Assembly (NCBI GenBank): GCA_028285035.1
Contig: JANQQF010000071.1
Location: forward strand, 62,001-126,000
Source: Phycisphaerae bacterium
GTDB lineage: Bacteria > Chloroflexota > Anaerolineae > 4572-78 > J111
DNA length: 64,000 bases
Reading direction: 5' to 3'
The first letter of the stretch is position 1. Each line of letters starts with the position of its first letter. The position numbers were made by a program, and so were the translations under genes. This document shows, in pieces, positions 63,401 to 64,000 of this stretch. Below the pieces are notes generated by a model that worked only from the letters and a program-made list of their open reading frames with translations, did no database searches and was not told the DNA's origin.

Positions 63401-64000
63401 CTAACTGCTATTTTTCGAGATGTGCCACGGTTTATGCTGCCAGCCGAGGCGGGCTTTGGCAGCAGCGGTATCAATATGAGGCATATGCGTTTCAATCAGG
63501 GCGATCGTTTCGCTCACCAAAATCTCGATGTCTGGTAGGGTTTTAGAAAGATCATCCGCAAACAATCTTTCCAGACGTTCTGCTAAAGCGGGGGGTTTTA
63601 TCGTCATTTGATCAATAAAGGCGTGCGTTCGTTTAAACTGAAAGGTGGTAAAATAAAGCCGATTAAGACCTGCCAAGACTGCGACAATTTTCTGGGCGGT
63701 CTCTACTAAAATTTCTTGATACCAGAGTGAGGCATCACGGGTTTCAAAATGATGGACTAGCCCCCACACTGGGAAAAAGCGCAAATGGGTCGTGACCATT
63801 GCATCAGCCAGCGAGTCGGGATATGCTGCAATTTGGGCCTTCCAACGATCAATATAAGCCTCGCCATACAAAGCCCGACAAGCTAAGGTCCCTTCCATTG
63901 CCTTTTGTAGGGGCGAATCAACATCAAGCTTTTCCAACACCTGCGCGATGGCCCCTTCCCAGGCCGCAATTGTGGTGTGTCCGGTCTGGACCTCAATCCC
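63401..64000 (-). CDS. DUF4037-like protein, N-terminus cut by window edge
   Basis: The frame is open from the right edge (GIEVQTGHTTIAAWEGAIAQ) to a stop at 63401, giving 199 residues. The AYPDSLADAMVTTHLRFFPV and LAGLNRLYFTTFQFKRTHAF regions resemble the C-terminal part of DUF4037 proteins, which have an N-terminal nucleotidyltransferase domain. That domain would lie beyond the edge. The gene lies upstream of the desaturase on the same strand, 260 bases away. Confidence 0.6.
   Translation of the reverse strand, partial: GIEVQTGHTTIAAWEGAIAQVLEKLDVDSPLQKAMEGTLACRALYGEAYIDRWKAQIAAYPDSLADAMVTTHLRFFPVWGLVHHFETRDASLWYQEILVETAQKIVAVLAGLNRLYFTTFQFKRTHAFIDQMTIKPPALAERLERLFADDLSKTLPDIEILVSETIALIETHMPHIDTAAAKARLGWQHKPWHISKNSS

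Noticed and set aside
1..64000. tRNA genes, rRNA genes, CRISPR arrays, insertion sequences, selenocysteine insertion
   Set aside because: I looked for tRNA-like cloverleaf ends, evenly spaced direct repeats, transposase motifs and in-frame TGA extension and found none that I could support by eye.

Overview
The window most resembles a chromosome segment from a member of the Chloroflexota (Anaerolineae-like). That is an inference from gene content, not from a ribosomal marker. The pointers are secreted proteins and lipoproteins with long Thr/Pro linkers after the signal (8103-9431, 21418-22866, 24258-25373), two coenzyme F420 genes (cofD, cofC), the YqeB / YqeC-MocA pair for molybdenum hydroxylase maturation, archaeal-type class I aldolase, citramalate synthase, a class II histone-deacetylase-like enzyme and a Ser/Thr kinase-FHA protein. 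I found no rRNA, tRNA, CRISPR array, transposase or prophage.

Layout. 1-7022: cell-surface genes (B12-type radical SAM protein cut by the left edge, nucleotidyltransferase-like protein, GAF histidine kinase, GT4 glycosyltransferase, flippase). 7162-12497: cofD, a phosphodiester glycosidase-like exoprotein, an MFS drug transporter and the HDAC-like enzyme. 12817-17537: MoxR / DUF58 / CPBP protease run, an unrecognised 412-residue protein and a small YtxH-like protein. 17734-21298: a tightly overlapping operon yqeB, yqeC-mocA, DUF429, methyltransferase. 21418-30455: PQQ-type sugar dehydrogenase lipoprotein, kinase-FHA, phosphodiesterase lipoprotein overlapping cofC, deoB, DUF456, HEAT-repeat, GIY-YIG and NicO-type metal transporter genes. 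30459-35177: galT-like, AhpD-like, class III aminotransferase and an N-carbamoyl amino acid hydrolase. 35189-37124: a small degraded accessory patch with a GNAT gene lacking a normal start, a C-terminally truncated retropepsin with its usual small partner, and a frameshifted HEPN protein. 37296-44248: leuC, leuD, class I aldolase, cimA, ybaK and leuB, i.e. leucine and citramalate-route isoleucine synthesis. 44418-56870: SUKH protein, methyltransferases, Old Yellow Enzyme, a two-component system, an ABC permease-ECF sigma pair, an MBL hydrolase, and AT-rich accessory genes including a second HEPN-like protein. 57067-64000: amine oxidase, SDR, two TetR-controlled units with clear operators, an MBL hydrolase overlapping a fatty acid desaturase, and a DUF4037-like gene cut by the right edge.

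The intergenic DNA carries many small palindromic or dispersed-repeat-like elements (29039, 31568, 32207, 33862, 40670, 42477, 48921, 56992) and several clear intrinsic terminators. The most interesting regulatory DNA is at 59210-59249 (two tandem TetR-type operators forming one perfect 40-bp palindrome), 59943-59987 (consensus promoter with an operator in its spacer) and 63127-63241 (nested inverted repeats whose outer arm contains the desaturase start codon).
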